From: Auraticoccus monumenti
GTDB lineage: Bacteria; Actinomycetota; Actinomycetes; Propionibacteriales; Propionibacteriaceae
Direction of reading: 5' to 3'
Assembly (NCBI RefSeq): GCF_900101785.1
Contig: NZ_LT629688.1
Coordinates: forward strand, 4,030,001 to 4,094,000
DNA: 64,000 bases
Position 1 is the first letter of the stretch, and every line of letters begins with the position of its first letter. The translations under genes and the position numbers were made by a program. Below, piece after piece: positions 25,157-35,829 of this stretch. Under the pieces are notes generated by a model. It searched no databases. It was not told the origin of the DNA and worked only from the letters and a program-made list of their open reading frames with translations.

Positions 25157-26696
25157 GCAGCCCCGGTTCCTGCTGCTGCCGGGACGGCACCACCTGCTGA
25201 CCCGGTTCCAGGCCGACTGGCTGCGTCGCACCGTGGCCGGCCGCGACGTCACGGTGGTCTGGGCCGTCACCTCGGCCAACCACCACACCACCCGCCGCAA
25301 CCCCGTCCCCTACTCCCGCCGGGAGTCCGCGATCGAGCGGTTCTCGGTGCAGGAGGGGCTGCGCTCGCTGGTGGTCGGCATCCACGACGTCCCGCCCACC
25401 GACGACTTCGCGGAGGTCACGGTGAAGGCCTGCCGGGAGGCCCTCGGGCTGCCGCTCACCCCGGCCGACACCCAGGTGGCCTGCTCGACGGCCTCGGTCA
25501 GCGCCCTCTACCGCGGGCTGGGCTACACCGTGCTGCCGGTGGAGGACGAGCCCCGGCCCGAGGGCGCCCCGGCACCGGAGCTCCCCTGGGAGGTGCTCAC
25601 CCGGCTGGCCGGCGGCGACGACGGCTGGCGCGTCCCGGCGCACCCGGCCAGCGTGGACGTGCTGACCCGCTACCGCCTGGACGAGCACGTCCGCACCGTG
25701 CTCAACGACCCGGTGGTCGGCGACGACGGCGGTCTGACCCCCAGCCGGGACTACCACAGCTACGCCGAGTCCTTCGAGGTGGCCAGCGACCGCAAGTGGG
25801 CGCAGGTGGCGCCCTACGTGCGACCGGGTCGCATCCTCGACATCGGCTGCGCCACCGGCGCCCTGCTGGAGCGCATCGACGCCGACCCGCGCTTCCACGA
25901 GTCCGACCTGATCGGGGTCGAGGTCGCCCGGCACCTGATGGCCGAGTGCGAGCACAAGGTGGCCCAGGGCCGCTTCCGCAACCCCAACGTCTTCTTCCAC
26001 CAGCGCAACATGCTCGGGGACACGGTGTTCCCGCCGCGCTCCATCGACACCTCGATCAGCATCGCGCTCACCCACGAGATCTGGTCCTACACCCGTCCGG
26101 TGGGCGCCCGCCGCGACCAGCTGCAGCGCTTCGTGGACCGCATCGCCGCCCACACCGCACCGGGCGGGGTCTGGGTGAACGCCGACGTCTGCGGACCCGG
26201 CGAACCGGAGCGACCGGTGCTGCTGGAGCTGGACGACTCCGACGGGACGAACCCGCCGCCGCGCCCGGACCTGGACCGGTGGCCGCGCGAGCAGGTGGCC
26301 GAGCACGTCGCGGGCCTGTCCACCCGGGCCAGGCTGGCGCAGTTCGCGGTCGACTTCGAGCGGCTGGCCGGGGTCCGGGTCGAGCACCAGCAGGTCGGGG
26401 ACGCGGTGCGGCTTCGGCTGGCCGACGCGATGGACTACCTGACCCGCAAGGACTACGCCGACAACTGGCTCTCGGAGTGCCACGAGCAGTTCTGCGGCCT
26501 CTCCTGGGCGGACTGGCAGGACGTGGTGCGCGCCGCCGGGATGACCCTGGACGCCGCCTCGCGGCCCTGGCGCAACGACTGGGTGGTGGAGCACCGGATC
26601 GCGCCGGTGGCCGGCCTGCGCGGCCTGGACGGAGCCGAGCTGGAGTGGCCCGACACCCACGTGCTGCTGGTGGCACGTCCGGGCGTCACGTCCTGA
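25143..26696 (+). CDS. NMNAT-like domain fused to a class I methyltransferase
   Basis: 517 residues from the proposed start. The N-terminal part (about 8-180) reads like an NMN adenylyltransferase (NadM) domain: FLLLPGRHHLLTRFQ where GRFQPxHxGH is expected, then TTRRNPVPYSRRES matching the RNPFTxxER segment. LYRGLGYTVLPVED and LTRLAGGDDGWRVPAHPASV resemble the C-terminal SGTxIR-Wxx-VP segment. The GH of the catalytic motif is replaced by FQ. The C-terminal part is a SAM-dependent methyltransferase with DIGCATG at 233-239, and ends HVLLVARPG. Its conserved N-terminus extends upstream of the first GTG (25233). The only start with a Shine-Dalgarno (AGGTGG 25131-25136) is ATC 25143. Function unknown. 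Confidence 0.75.
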   Translation: MDAAEQPRFLLLPGRHHLLTRFQADWLRRTVAGRDVTVVWAVTSANHHTTRRNPVPYSRRESAIERFSVQEGLRSLVVGIHDVPPTDDFAEVTVKACREALGLPLTPADTQVACSTASVSALYRGLGYTVLPVEDEPRPEGAPAPELPWEVLTRLAGGDDGWRVPAHPASVDVLTRYRLDEHVRTVLNDPVVGDDGGLTPSRDYHSYAESFEVASDRKWAQVAPYVRPGRILDIGCATGALLERIDADPRFHESDLIGVEVARHLMAECEHKVAQGRFRNPNVFFHQRNMLGDTVFPPRSIDTSISIALTHEIWSYTRPVGARRDQLQRFVDRIAAHTAPGGVWVNADVCGPGEPERPVLLELDDSDGTNPPPRPDLDRWPREQVAEHVAGLSTRARLAQFAVDFERLAGVRVEHQQVGDAVRLRLADAMDYLTRKDYADNWLSECHEQFCGLSWADWQDVVRAAGMTLDAASRPWRNDWVVEHRIAPVAGLRGLDGAELEWPDTHVLLVARPGVTS

Positions 26697-26730
26697 GGGG
26701 CGGCCCCCCGACCACTCAGCCCGGGAGGAC

Positions 26731-26753
26731 CAGCTCCTCGCCACGACGAGCTG
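26731..26753. terminator. Candidate terminator hairpin
   Basis: CAGCTCCTC (26731-26739) pairs with GACGAGCTG (26745-26753) with one mismatch and a 5-nt loop. It sits between two convergent genes in a 115-bp gap. Confidence 0.35.
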
Positions 26754-26811
26754 ACAGGTGGGTCGTCGGCCGCCACCTCGTCGAGGCGGGGCGCCGGTTC
26801 CGCCCGGGGTC

Positions 26812-27585
26812 TCAACGCCCACGCTCCTCGCTGATGGTGTTCGCCCCGTCGACCGTGATGAGCTGACCCGTGATGTAGGACGCGCCCTCACCGGCCAGGA
26901 ACGCGATCGCGTAGGCCACCTCGTCGGCGGTGCCGGACCGGCCGACGGGGGTGGCCGCGCCCATCCTCCGCTCGTGGTCGGAGGCGGAGGCCGTGTCGAT
27001 CCACCCCGGGGCCACGGCGTTCACCGTGATGCCCGCCGCGGCCGTGTCGATCGCGGTCGCGCGCGTCAGCCCGACGACGCCGGCCTTCGCCGCGTGGTAG
27101 GCCACGTCGCCGGGGTAGGCGGCGACGGGCCCCGACACCGAGGACACGTTGACGATGCGGCCGTACCCGGCGGCCCGCATGGGACCGGTCACGGCGCGGG
27201 TCATCAGGTACGCCGTGGTGAGGTTCCGGTCGAGCGAGGCGTGCCAGTGGTCCAGGGACGCTCCGCCGACCGCGCCCGAGGCGGAGGAGTCCGACACGGC
27301 CGTCATCCCGGCGTTGTTGACCAGGACGTCCACGCCACCGAAGGAGTCCGACGCACGGGCGAGGACGGCGTCCACGCCCGCCTGGCCGGTGAGGTCGGCC
27401 ACCACCCCCTCTGCTCGGACACCGGCGGCGCGGAGCTCTGCGACCCGCTCGAAGATGCGGTCGGTCGTCGAGGTGATGACCACCCGGCTCCCGCCGGCGC
27501 CGAGCAGACGGGCTGCTGCGAACCCGATCCCGTGCGGGCTCCCGGCGCCGGTGATGACGGCGACCCGCTGGTCGTGGGTGGTCAT
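26812..27585 (-). CDS. SDR family oxidoreductase (FabG-like)
   Basis: Short-chain dehydrogenase, 257 residues, substrate unknown. ITGAGSPHGIGFA (about 11-23) is the nucleotide turn, carrying an extra PH insertion as in 3-oxoacyl-ACP reductase-like SDRs. NNAG is near 90; Ser in NVSSVSG and YHAAKAG supply the catalytic Ser-Tyr-Lys. VNAVAPGWIDT and ITGQLITVDGANTISEERG close the fold. ATG 27585 has GAGAGG upstream. Acyl-CoA-type and sugar-alcohol-type substrates cannot be told apart from sequence. Confidence 0.85.
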   Translation of the reverse strand: MTTHDQRVAVITGAGSPHGIGFAAARLLGAGGSRVVITSTTDRIFERVAELRAAGVRAEGVVADLTGQAGVDAVLARASDSFGGVDVLVNNAGMTAVSDSSASGAVGGASLDHWHASLDRNLTTAYLMTRAVTGPMRAAGYGRIVNVSSVSGPVAAYPGDVAYHAAKAGVVGLTRATAIDTAAAGITVNAVAPGWIDTASASDHERRMGAATPVGRSGTADEVAYAIAFLAGEGASYITGQLITVDGANTISEERGR

Positions 27586-28047
27586 GGTGGAACCTCTCGT
27601 CTCGTGGTGCGACCGCACGATGTCGACCGGGCGGTCAGGACCTGGGTCGTGCGTCCCGCTGCGGTCCCCGTCGGCCGCGCGTGCCTGCTCCGAGGGACCC
27701 GCTGGACGGTTCCTCGGCCGACGTCCTCGCACGTCCGTCCTGGACCACGGACGATGACGCCCCGCGCGTTGCTCGTCGAGCTCCCTCGTCCCGACGAGCC
27801 CCGCACACGTCCGCGTGAGGCCGACGGGTCCAGTAGAGACCGTGTGCCTGGCACAGGGTCAACCACCGGCTCGGCCGGGATCGAGCTCGTGCTCGGCCCG
27901 GTGCTGCAGCCACCGGCACGACGACCGGGCTCACCCGGGGTGGTGCCATGCCTTCGGCGGCGGAGGCGCCGGCCGCGGACCGGTCGGTCCGAGGGGGCGG
28001 ACCCGGTGGAGCGTCCGGGGGTCAGCGCCGCCTGGCGCCTCCGGGGG
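27586..28047. other. 462-bp gap without a supported gene
   Basis: Short open frames occur on both strands, but none has family-like sequence, a Shine-Dalgarno or the third-position GC pattern of the neighbours. It holds the upstream region of the SDR gene at its left end and the duplicated 19-bp segment at its right end. I see no RNA gene or mobile-element end. Confidence 0.5.
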
Positions 28048-28058
28048 TCAGCGCCGCC
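28014..28058. repeat. 19-bp direct repeat at the end of a gene
   Basis: TCCGGGGGTCAGCGCCGCC occurs at 28014-28032 and again at 28040-28058, a 26-bp period. The second copy covers the last codons and stop of the minus-strand gene ending at 28048. The stop region therefore appears tandemly duplicated. Confidence 0.7.
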
Positions 28059-28704
28059 AGGCCGTCAGCACCAGCCGCCAGCTGAGGTCCCGGCGCGGCG
28101 GCACCGGCTGCTCCGGGGACCCGATCGAGGGGGCCACCAGCTGCTCGGTGGCGCCGGTCCCGGTACGCAACCGCAGCAGCCCGAGGTCCTCGCGCTGGTC
28201 GGTGGTCCAGTGCAGCCCCAGCGCGTCCGGCCCGTCCAGCACCCAGGCGTGGGCCCAGCCCGAGGGGCCCACCAGCCCGCGGTCGTCGGTGACCGCCTCC
28301 AGGCTGCCCGCGGCGGCGCTCAGCGGGACCCGGACCTCGTGGCGCCACGGCTCCCGGGTGACGGTCCGGTAGCCGATCCGCACCGCCCCGGAGAGGGTGT
28401 TCAGGGTGCGGGCCAGGCTGCCGACCTCGTCCACCACGCGCCAGGCGGGGGAGCCGGACGGCTGGCCCAGCCGGTCCGCGGCCTCGGCCGAAGGCTGCCA
28501 GGCCCGGGTGCCGGTGCCCTCGTCGTCGTCGGCCCGGCCGAAGACCTCCTGCGCCGGCTCGGCGAGCCACTCCCGCTCCCCCGCCCGCAGCGACGTCCAC
28601 CGGCCGCCGGTCGCGTGGTCCACCACCAGCCCGAGCTCGGTGCGGGTCCAGGGACCCGCCACGGGTGGGCCGGAGACGGGACCGCCGAGCGCGCCAGTTG
28701 CCAT
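28048..28704 (-). CDS. Galactose-mutarotase-like fold protein of unknown function
   Basis: 218 residues. GLVVDHATGGRWTSLRAGER and the following EWLAEP match the opening strands of aldose-1-epimerase/galactose mutarotase folds (GGxxxSLxxxGxEWL). SAWRVVDEV-type and HAWVLDGPDALGLHW segments suggest the beta-sandwich, but the canonical catalytic His/Glu residues are not evident. It may be a carbohydrate-binding or truncated epimerase-like protein. The ATG at 28704 has no Shine-Dalgarno; a -10 hexamer ends 6 nt upstream. It stands alone between the SDR and the WS/DGAT gene. Confidence 0.6.
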   Translation of the reverse strand: MATGALGGPVSGPPVAGPWTRTELGLVVDHATGGRWTSLRAGEREWLAEPAQEVFGRADDDEGTGTRAWQPSAEAADRLGQPSGSPAWRVVDEVGSLARTLNTLSGAVRIGYRTVTREPWRHEVRVPLSAAAGSLEAVTDDRGLVGPSGWAHAWVLDGPDALGLHWTTDQREDLGLLRLRTGTGATEQLVAPSIGSPEQPVPPRRDLSWRLVLTAWRR

Positions 28705-28710
28705 GGCGCC

Positions 28711-28716
28711 ACCGTA
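28711..28716 (-). promoter_or_regulatory. -10 element for a leaderless transcript
   Basis: TACGGT on the minus strand ends 6 nt (GGCGCC) before the ATG at 28704. Confidence 0.55.
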
Positions 28717-28737
28717 GCCGCCGACGTCGCCCGCGGC

Positions 28738-30213
28738 TCAGCCGGCGGGCTGCTCGCCCCGGGGCCGGCGCCGGCGGGGCGCACGGGTCGTCCGCGCCTG
28801 CTCCACGGTGGCGGCCAGCTCGGCCAGGGCCTCCTCCACGCACTGGGCCAGCACGTCCAGGTCCCGGACGCGGTCCCGGTCGCCGTTGAGCCCGACGAAG
28901 ACCTCGCCGTCGTAGGAGGTCACCCCGATGGTGAGGATGTGGCCGGCCCCCAGCGGGAGCACGGGGTAGCTGGCCACCAGCCGGGCGTCGTCGACGTGCA
29001 TCGGGTGCTGCGGGCCGGGGACGTTGGTGATCAGCAGGTCGTGCTGGCGCCGCACCACCTGCCCAGCGACCCGGACCCCGAGGCTGTGCAGCGTGGTGGG
29101 GGCGAACCCGGCGATGTCGGTGATGGTGCGGGCCCCCACGGCCAGCCCGGTGTCCTTGTGCGCCTTGGTGCCGTGGGAGACCTGGTGCAGACGCATCAGC
29201 GCGTTCGGCTCCCCCACCGGCAGCCGCATCAGGTGCGGGGCCACCCGGCTGCCCAGGGAGGACGGGGCGCCGTCCTCGTCGATCACGCTCATCGGCACGC
29301 AGGCGGTCAGGGTGCTCGGCAGCGACGTCTGGCCGCGGGCCTGCAGCCAGGAGCGCAGCGCACCGGTCAGCACCGCCAGCACCACGTCGTTGATGGTGCA
29401 CTGGTGGGCGACCCGCAGCGTCTTGAGCGCCGACAGCGGCACCACCACCGAGGCGAAGCGGCGCTGCTCGCCCACCACCCCGGTCAGCGGGGAGTCCGCC
29501 GGCGGCCGGGCCCCGGTCATCAGGTCCTCGGCCAGCGCACCGACCGCGGTGCCGACGCCGCCACCCAGCGCCTCACCGACGGTGACCACCGTCCCCAGGG
29601 CCGCGGTCACCCCCCGCCGCAGACCGACGACCGCGCGCAGCGGGTCGGCCACCGTCTCCACCGCGGTCTGCACCAGCAGGTCGACCGCCGTGGGCTCGGG
29701 CCGCGGCTCCCACCCGGGGGCGGCCAGCCCGCCGGCGTCGGGGACCTCGTCCAGCAGCACCTGGCCGATGTCGACGTGGTCGTGGCCGTCCACCAGCAGC
29801 TGGTGGCTCTTGGTGATCACCGCGAACCGGTCCTCGGCCAGGCCCTCCACCAGGTACATCTCCCACAGCGGCCGGGAGTGGTCCAGCCTGCGGGCCATCA
29901 CCCGGCCGACGAACTCGCGCAGCTGCTCCGGGCTCCCCGGGCGCGGCAGGGCCGAGGCCCGCACGTGGTAGCTGAGGTCGAAGTCCTCGTCGTCGACCCA
30001 GACCGGCGCCGCCAGGTTGAGCGGCACGTGACGCAGCCGCATCCGGTAGCGCGGCACGTAGGCCAGCCGGTCCTCGACCAGCGCCGCGAGGCGGGCCAGG
30101 TCGAATCCCCGTGGGCCGGGGGCGAAGACGTCGACGGCCCCGACGTGGTTCGGGTGGTGGGCGGTGTCGAGCGCGAGCAGGGCGTCCTCGGTCGCGGTCA
30201 GCCGGTCGGCCAC
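28738..30213 (-). CDS. WS/DGAT-family acyltransferase with altered active site
   Basis: 491 residues, like wax ester synthase/diacylglycerol acyltransferases that make storage lipids from acyl-CoA. The N-terminus RLTATEDALLALDTAHHPNH and the segment LDHSRPLWEMYLVEGL are typical. NDVVLAVLTGALRSWLQARG and LLITNVPGPQHPMHV (the NVPGP motif) are also present. The active-site HHxxxDG is HQLLVDG at 137-143, with the second, catalytic histidine replaced by glutamine. Fold and length are otherwise intact. GTG 30213 has GGAGGGAGG upstream. The protein may be inactive, bind substrate only or use another chemistry. Confidence 0.85.
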   Translation of the reverse strand: MADRLTATEDALLALDTAHHPNHVGAVDVFAPGPRGFDLARLAALVEDRLAYVPRYRMRLRHVPLNLAAPVWVDDEDFDLSYHVRASALPRPGSPEQLREFVGRVMARRLDHSRPLWEMYLVEGLAEDRFAVITKSHQLLVDGHDHVDIGQVLLDEVPDAGGLAAPGWEPRPEPTAVDLLVQTAVETVADPLRAVVGLRRGVTAALGTVVTVGEALGGGVGTAVGALAEDLMTGARPPADSPLTGVVGEQRRFASVVVPLSALKTLRVAHQCTINDVVLAVLTGALRSWLQARGQTSLPSTLTACVPMSVIDEDGAPSSLGSRVAPHLMRLPVGEPNALMRLHQVSHGTKAHKDTGLAVGARTITDIAGFAPTTLHSLGVRVAGQVVRRQHDLLITNVPGPQHPMHVDDARLVASYPVLPLGAGHILTIGVTSYDGEVFVGLNGDRDRVRDLDVLAQCVEEALAELAATVEQARTTRAPRRRRPRGEQPAG

Positions 30214-30291
30214 AGGCGTCCTCCCTCCGGGTCGTCCACAGATTACCCAGCGATCCTGCCGCCGACGTCGCGACGGGCGCACAGTGGGTCG

Positions 30292-30798
30292 GTGACCACC
30301 GCCACCGCGACCGTCCCCGGGACCCTGCGGGCCGACCCGCTGCCTCCCCAGCACCCTCCGGTGCTCGAGCTGCTGCGGGAGGGCCGCCTGCTGCCGGACC
30401 AGCCGACGCTCTTCGCCGCGACCACCCCGCCCGACCACCCTCCCGGCGGCCCGGACGCCCCGCTGCTGCCCGACGCCGTGGCCACCGCGGGGGCGCTGGT
30501 GCGGCTGGTGCTGGAGTCGCTGGCCGGGCGGCGCCCCGCGACCCAGCTGAGCCGCTGGTTCAGCGAGGACGTGCTGGCCGAGCTGAGCGTCCTGCGCGGG
30601 CTGCGCCGGCGCTCCCGCCGCCACCCGGAGCTGGTGCTGCACTCGCTCCGGGTCCAGCACCCGCACCCGGCCGTGGCCGAGGTGAGCGTGCACCTGCGCG
30701 GCCGTGACCGCTCGCTGGCCTGGGCGCTGCGGCTGGAGGCGACGTCGCAGCGCTGGTGGTGCACCGGGCTCGAGCTGGGCCCGCGTCCGGTGCGGTGA
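30292..30798 (+). CDS. Rv3235-like protein (DUF6459 type)
   Basis: 168 residues, unknown function, often located next to secA in Actinobacteria. A Pro-rich N-terminus is followed by ALVRLVLESLAGRRPATQLS and FSEDVLAELSVLRGLRRRSR, then LVLHSLRVQHPHPAVAEVSV and a final WALRLEATSQRWWCTGLELG. These match the Rv3235 family as I recall it. GTG 30292 has CACAGT ending 6 nt upstream and no Shine-Dalgarno. Convergent with secA, with a 3-bp gap. Confidence 0.8.
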   Translation: MTTATATVPGTLRADPLPPQHPPVLELLREGRLLPDQPTLFAATTPPDHPPGGPDAPLLPDAVATAGALVRLVLESLAGRRPATQLSRWFSEDVLAELSVLRGLRRRSRRHPELVLHSLRVQHPHPAVAEVSVHLRGRDRSLAWALRLEATSQRWWCTGLELGPRPVR

Positions 30799-30801
30799 GG
30801 G

Positions 30802-33732
<2,931 letters not shown>

Positions 33733-33798
33733 GGTTGATCTCTTCCCGTCGGGGCGGCAGCGGAGCTGCCTCGGTCCGGTCGTGCACGACCGCCGACC

Positions 33799-33804
33799 AT
33801 CTTA
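33799..33804 (-). promoter_or_regulatory. -10 element of secA
   Basis: TAAGAT on the minus strand (33804-33799). It implies a leader of about 60 nt before the GTG at 33732. Confidence 0.5.
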
Positions 33805-33845
33805 GACGCGGCAGGTGCCGATCGGGAGCGACGCGATCCAGGGTA

Positions 33846-33861
33846 TGGAACACGCGTTCGA
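33846..33861 (+). promoter_or_regulatory. Candidate LexA (SOS) box of alkB
   Basis: TGGAACACGCGTTCGA matches the actinobacterial SOS box TCGAAC-N4-GTTCGA at 11 of 12 fixed positions. It lies at about -35 to -20 relative to the predicted alkB start site, where LexA would block polymerase. Confidence 0.65.
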
Positions 33862-33868
33862 ATCGAGG

Positions 33869-33874
33869 TAGCCT
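33869..33874 (+). promoter_or_regulatory. -10 element of alkB
   Basis: TAGCCT ends 6 nt before the alkB ATG, so the message is probably leaderless. Confidence 0.6.
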
Positions 33875-33880
33875 CGGGGC

Positions 33881-34546
33881 ATGACGGCAGGCACCGACCA
33901 CCGGCTCCGCGCCCGGACCAGCGCCCCCGAGCAGCTGCAGGACTCGCTCTTCGCCAGCGGCCCGACGGGGCTCGGCCGGCTCGACGGGGTCACCCGCACC
34001 ACCCTGACCCGGGGGGCCTGGGTCGACCTGGTGCCCGGCTGGCTGGGCGGGGCCCAGGACGTGCTCGAGACCCTGATGACCGAGGTCCCCTGGTACGCCG
34101 AGCGGCGGGAGATGTACGAGCGGGAGGTCGAGGTGCCGCGGCTGCTGAAGTTCTACGAGGCCTCCGAGCCGCTCCCCCACCCGGTGCTGGCCGAGGCCCG
34201 CGACGCCCTGAACGCCCACTACGCCGCCGAGCTGGGGGAGCCGTTCACCACCGCCGGGCTGTGCCTCTACCGCGACGGGCGGGACTCGGTGGCCTGGCAC
34301 GGGGACCGGGTCGGCCGCGGGCGGATGGACGACACCATGGTGGCCATCCTGTCCGTCGGCTCCGCCCGGACGCTCGCGCTACGCCCCCGCGGCGGCGGCT
34401 CCTCGCTGCGCTTCCCGCTCGGGCACGGGGACCTGATCGTGATGGGCGGCTCCTGCCAGCGCACCTGGGACCACGCGATCCCCAAGACGGCCAAGCCGGT
34501 CGGCCCACGCGTCTCCATCCAGTTCCGCCCCAGCGGGGTGCGCTGA
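33881..34546 (+). CDS. alkB: AlkB-type DNA dealkylase
   Basis: Fe(II)/2-oxoglutarate dioxygenase that removes methyl groups from 1-methyladenine and 3-methylcytosine in DNA; 221 residues. Iron ligands are His140 and Asp142 (WHGDR) and His198 (DHAIPK). Arg210 and Arg216 in GPRVSIQFRP bind 2-oxoglutarate and substrate, and RLLKFYEASEPLPHPVL is family-typical. ATG 33881 is supported by the -10 hexamer 6 nt upstream. The upstream SOS-like box suggests damage induction. Divergent from secA; convergent with the glycosylase gene (1-bp gap). Confidence 0.93.
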   Translation: MTAGTDHRLRARTSAPEQLQDSLFASGPTGLGRLDGVTRTTLTRGAWVDLVPGWLGGAQDVLETLMTEVPWYAERREMYEREVEVPRLLKFYEASEPLPHPVLAEARDALNAHYAAELGEPFTTAGLCLYRDGRDSVAWHGDRVGRGRMDDTMVAILSVGSARTLALRPRGGGSSLRFPLGHGDLIVMGGSCQRTWDHAIPKTAKPVGPRVSIQFRPSGVR

Positions 34547-34547
34547 G

Positions 34548-35774
34548 TCAGCCCAGCCCCGACGCCGCCACGGCGACGGCCAGCTCCGCCGCGAGGTCAC
34601 CGCGCGTCCCGACGACGACGCCGTCGAGCCCGAGCCAGTCCGCCAGCAGCGCCAGCTCGGCGCCCAGCGCCTGCGCCACCTCACCGCCGCGGGCGGCGGC
34701 GGCCCCCTCCACCCAGGCCGAGCGCACCAGCAGCACCCCGGCCGCACGGTCGGCCTTGAGGTCGACCCGGGCCACCAGCTCCTCCCCCAGCAGGAAGGGG
34801 TAGACGTAGTAGCCGTAGCGGCGCTGGGGCTCGGGGACGTAGATCTCGATCCGGTAGTGGAAGTCGAAGAGGTCCAGCAGCCGACCGCGCTCGAAGACCA
34901 TCGAGTCGAAGGGGCTGAGCAGCGCGCGGCCCTCGACCCGCCGCGGGACCCGGGCGCCGACGTGCAGCCAGCGCGGCTGGCGCAGCCCCCGCACCGTCAC
35001 CGGCACCAGCTCCCCCGCCTCGACCAGGTCGGCCACCGCCGGGCGGACCTGGGCCCGCTTGAGCCGGAAGTAGTCGGCCAGGGAGCGCTCGTCGGCCACC
35101 CCCAGGGCGACCGCGGAGCGGTGCACCAGCGTCCGGACCGCGTCGGCCGGGTCGGGGGTGGGGGCGGCGATCACCGCCGGCGGCAGCACCCGCTCGGGGA
35201 GGTCGTAGACCCGCTCGAACTGCTCGTTGCGGCGGGCCGCGGTGATCTCACCGGACCAGAAGAGCCACTCCAGGCACACCTTCACCGAGGACCAGTTCCA
35301 GCCCCAGTGGGCGGTGGAGCGCTCCTCCTCGTGCTGGATCTGCCGGGCGGTCAGCGGTCCGCGGTCGGCGACCTCGGCCCGGACCCGGTCCAGCAGGTCG
35401 GGCTGCTCGGCCTGGACGCTGCGGATCCTGCCCCAGGCCTCCTCCGCGGCGGCCGCCATCCGGGGACGCAGCGCCGGCTGCAGGGTGACGTCGACCAGCG
35501 ACGCCTCGTGCGCCCAGTACTCGAAGAGCCGTCGCGGCGACCGGCCGGCGGCCCGGGCCAGCAGCGCGTCGTCGTAGGGCCCCAGCCGGGAGAAGGCGGG
35601 CAGCCGGTGGGCCCGGGCCACCACGTTGACCGAGTCGATCTGCAGCAGCGCCAGCCGGTCCACCAGCCGCTGGACGTCGCGCATCCCGACCGCCCGGTCG
35701 GGGCGGCCGGTCAGGCCCTGGGCGGCCAGCGCCACCCGGCGGGCCTGGGGCAGGCTGAGGGTCTCTGGCGGCAC
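34548..35774 (-). CDS. AlkX/YcaQ-type DNA glycosylase (winged-helix HTH_42)
   Basis: 408 residues. Family members unhook DNA interstrand crosslinks from nitrogen mustards and similar alkylators. Three winged-helix units are expected. The catalytic Q-x-D/Q motif is Gln45-Ile-Asp47 in LALLQIDSVNVVARAH, the QxD form that I associate with the AlkX (YcaQ) branch rather than AlkZ (QxQ). YWAHEASLVD, WNWSSVKVCLEWLFWSGEIT and SPFDSMVFERGRLLDLFDFH are also characteristic. GTG 35774 has TAGCCT ending 6 nt upstream and no Shine-Dalgarno. Confidence 0.88.
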   Translation of the reverse strand: MPPETLSLPQARRVALAAQGLTGRPDRAVGMRDVQRLVDRLALLQIDSVNVVARAHRLPAFSRLGPYDDALLARAAGRSPRRLFEYWAHEASLVDVTLQPALRPRMAAAAEEAWGRIRSVQAEQPDLLDRVRAEVADRGPLTARQIQHEEERSTAHWGWNWSSVKVCLEWLFWSGEITAARRNEQFERVYDLPERVLPPAVIAAPTPDPADAVRTLVHRSAVALGVADERSLADYFRLKRAQVRPAVADLVEAGELVPVTVRGLRQPRWLHVGARVPRRVEGRALLSPFDSMVFERGRLLDLFDFHYRIEIYVPEPQRRYGYYVYPFLLGEELVARVDLKADRAAGVLLVRSAWVEGAAAARGGEVAQALGAELALLADWLGLDGVVVGTRGDLAAELAVAVAASGLG

Positions 35775-35780
35775 GGTAGG

Positions 35781-35786
35781 AGGCTA
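35781..35786 (-). promoter_or_regulatory. -10 element for a leaderless glycosylase transcript
   Basis: TAGCCT on the minus strand (35786-35781) ends 6 nt (CCTACC) before GTG 35774, the same arrangement as alkB. Confidence 0.6.
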
Positions 35787-35829
35787 GCGACCCGCACTGA
35801 CAGACTGGGGTCTTCGACAGGAGGTACAG

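Noticed and set aside
26758-30798. A 1346-codon plus-strand open frame over the SDR, mutarotase-like and WS/DGAT region
   Set aside because: It is antisense to three recognisable genes. Only its last 168 codons (30292-30798) have family-like sequence, and those are annotated as the Rv3235-like gene.
33856-33864. GTTCGAATC, like a tRNA T-loop
   Set aside because: No acceptor or anticodon stem fits around it; it is better explained as half of the LexA-type box.
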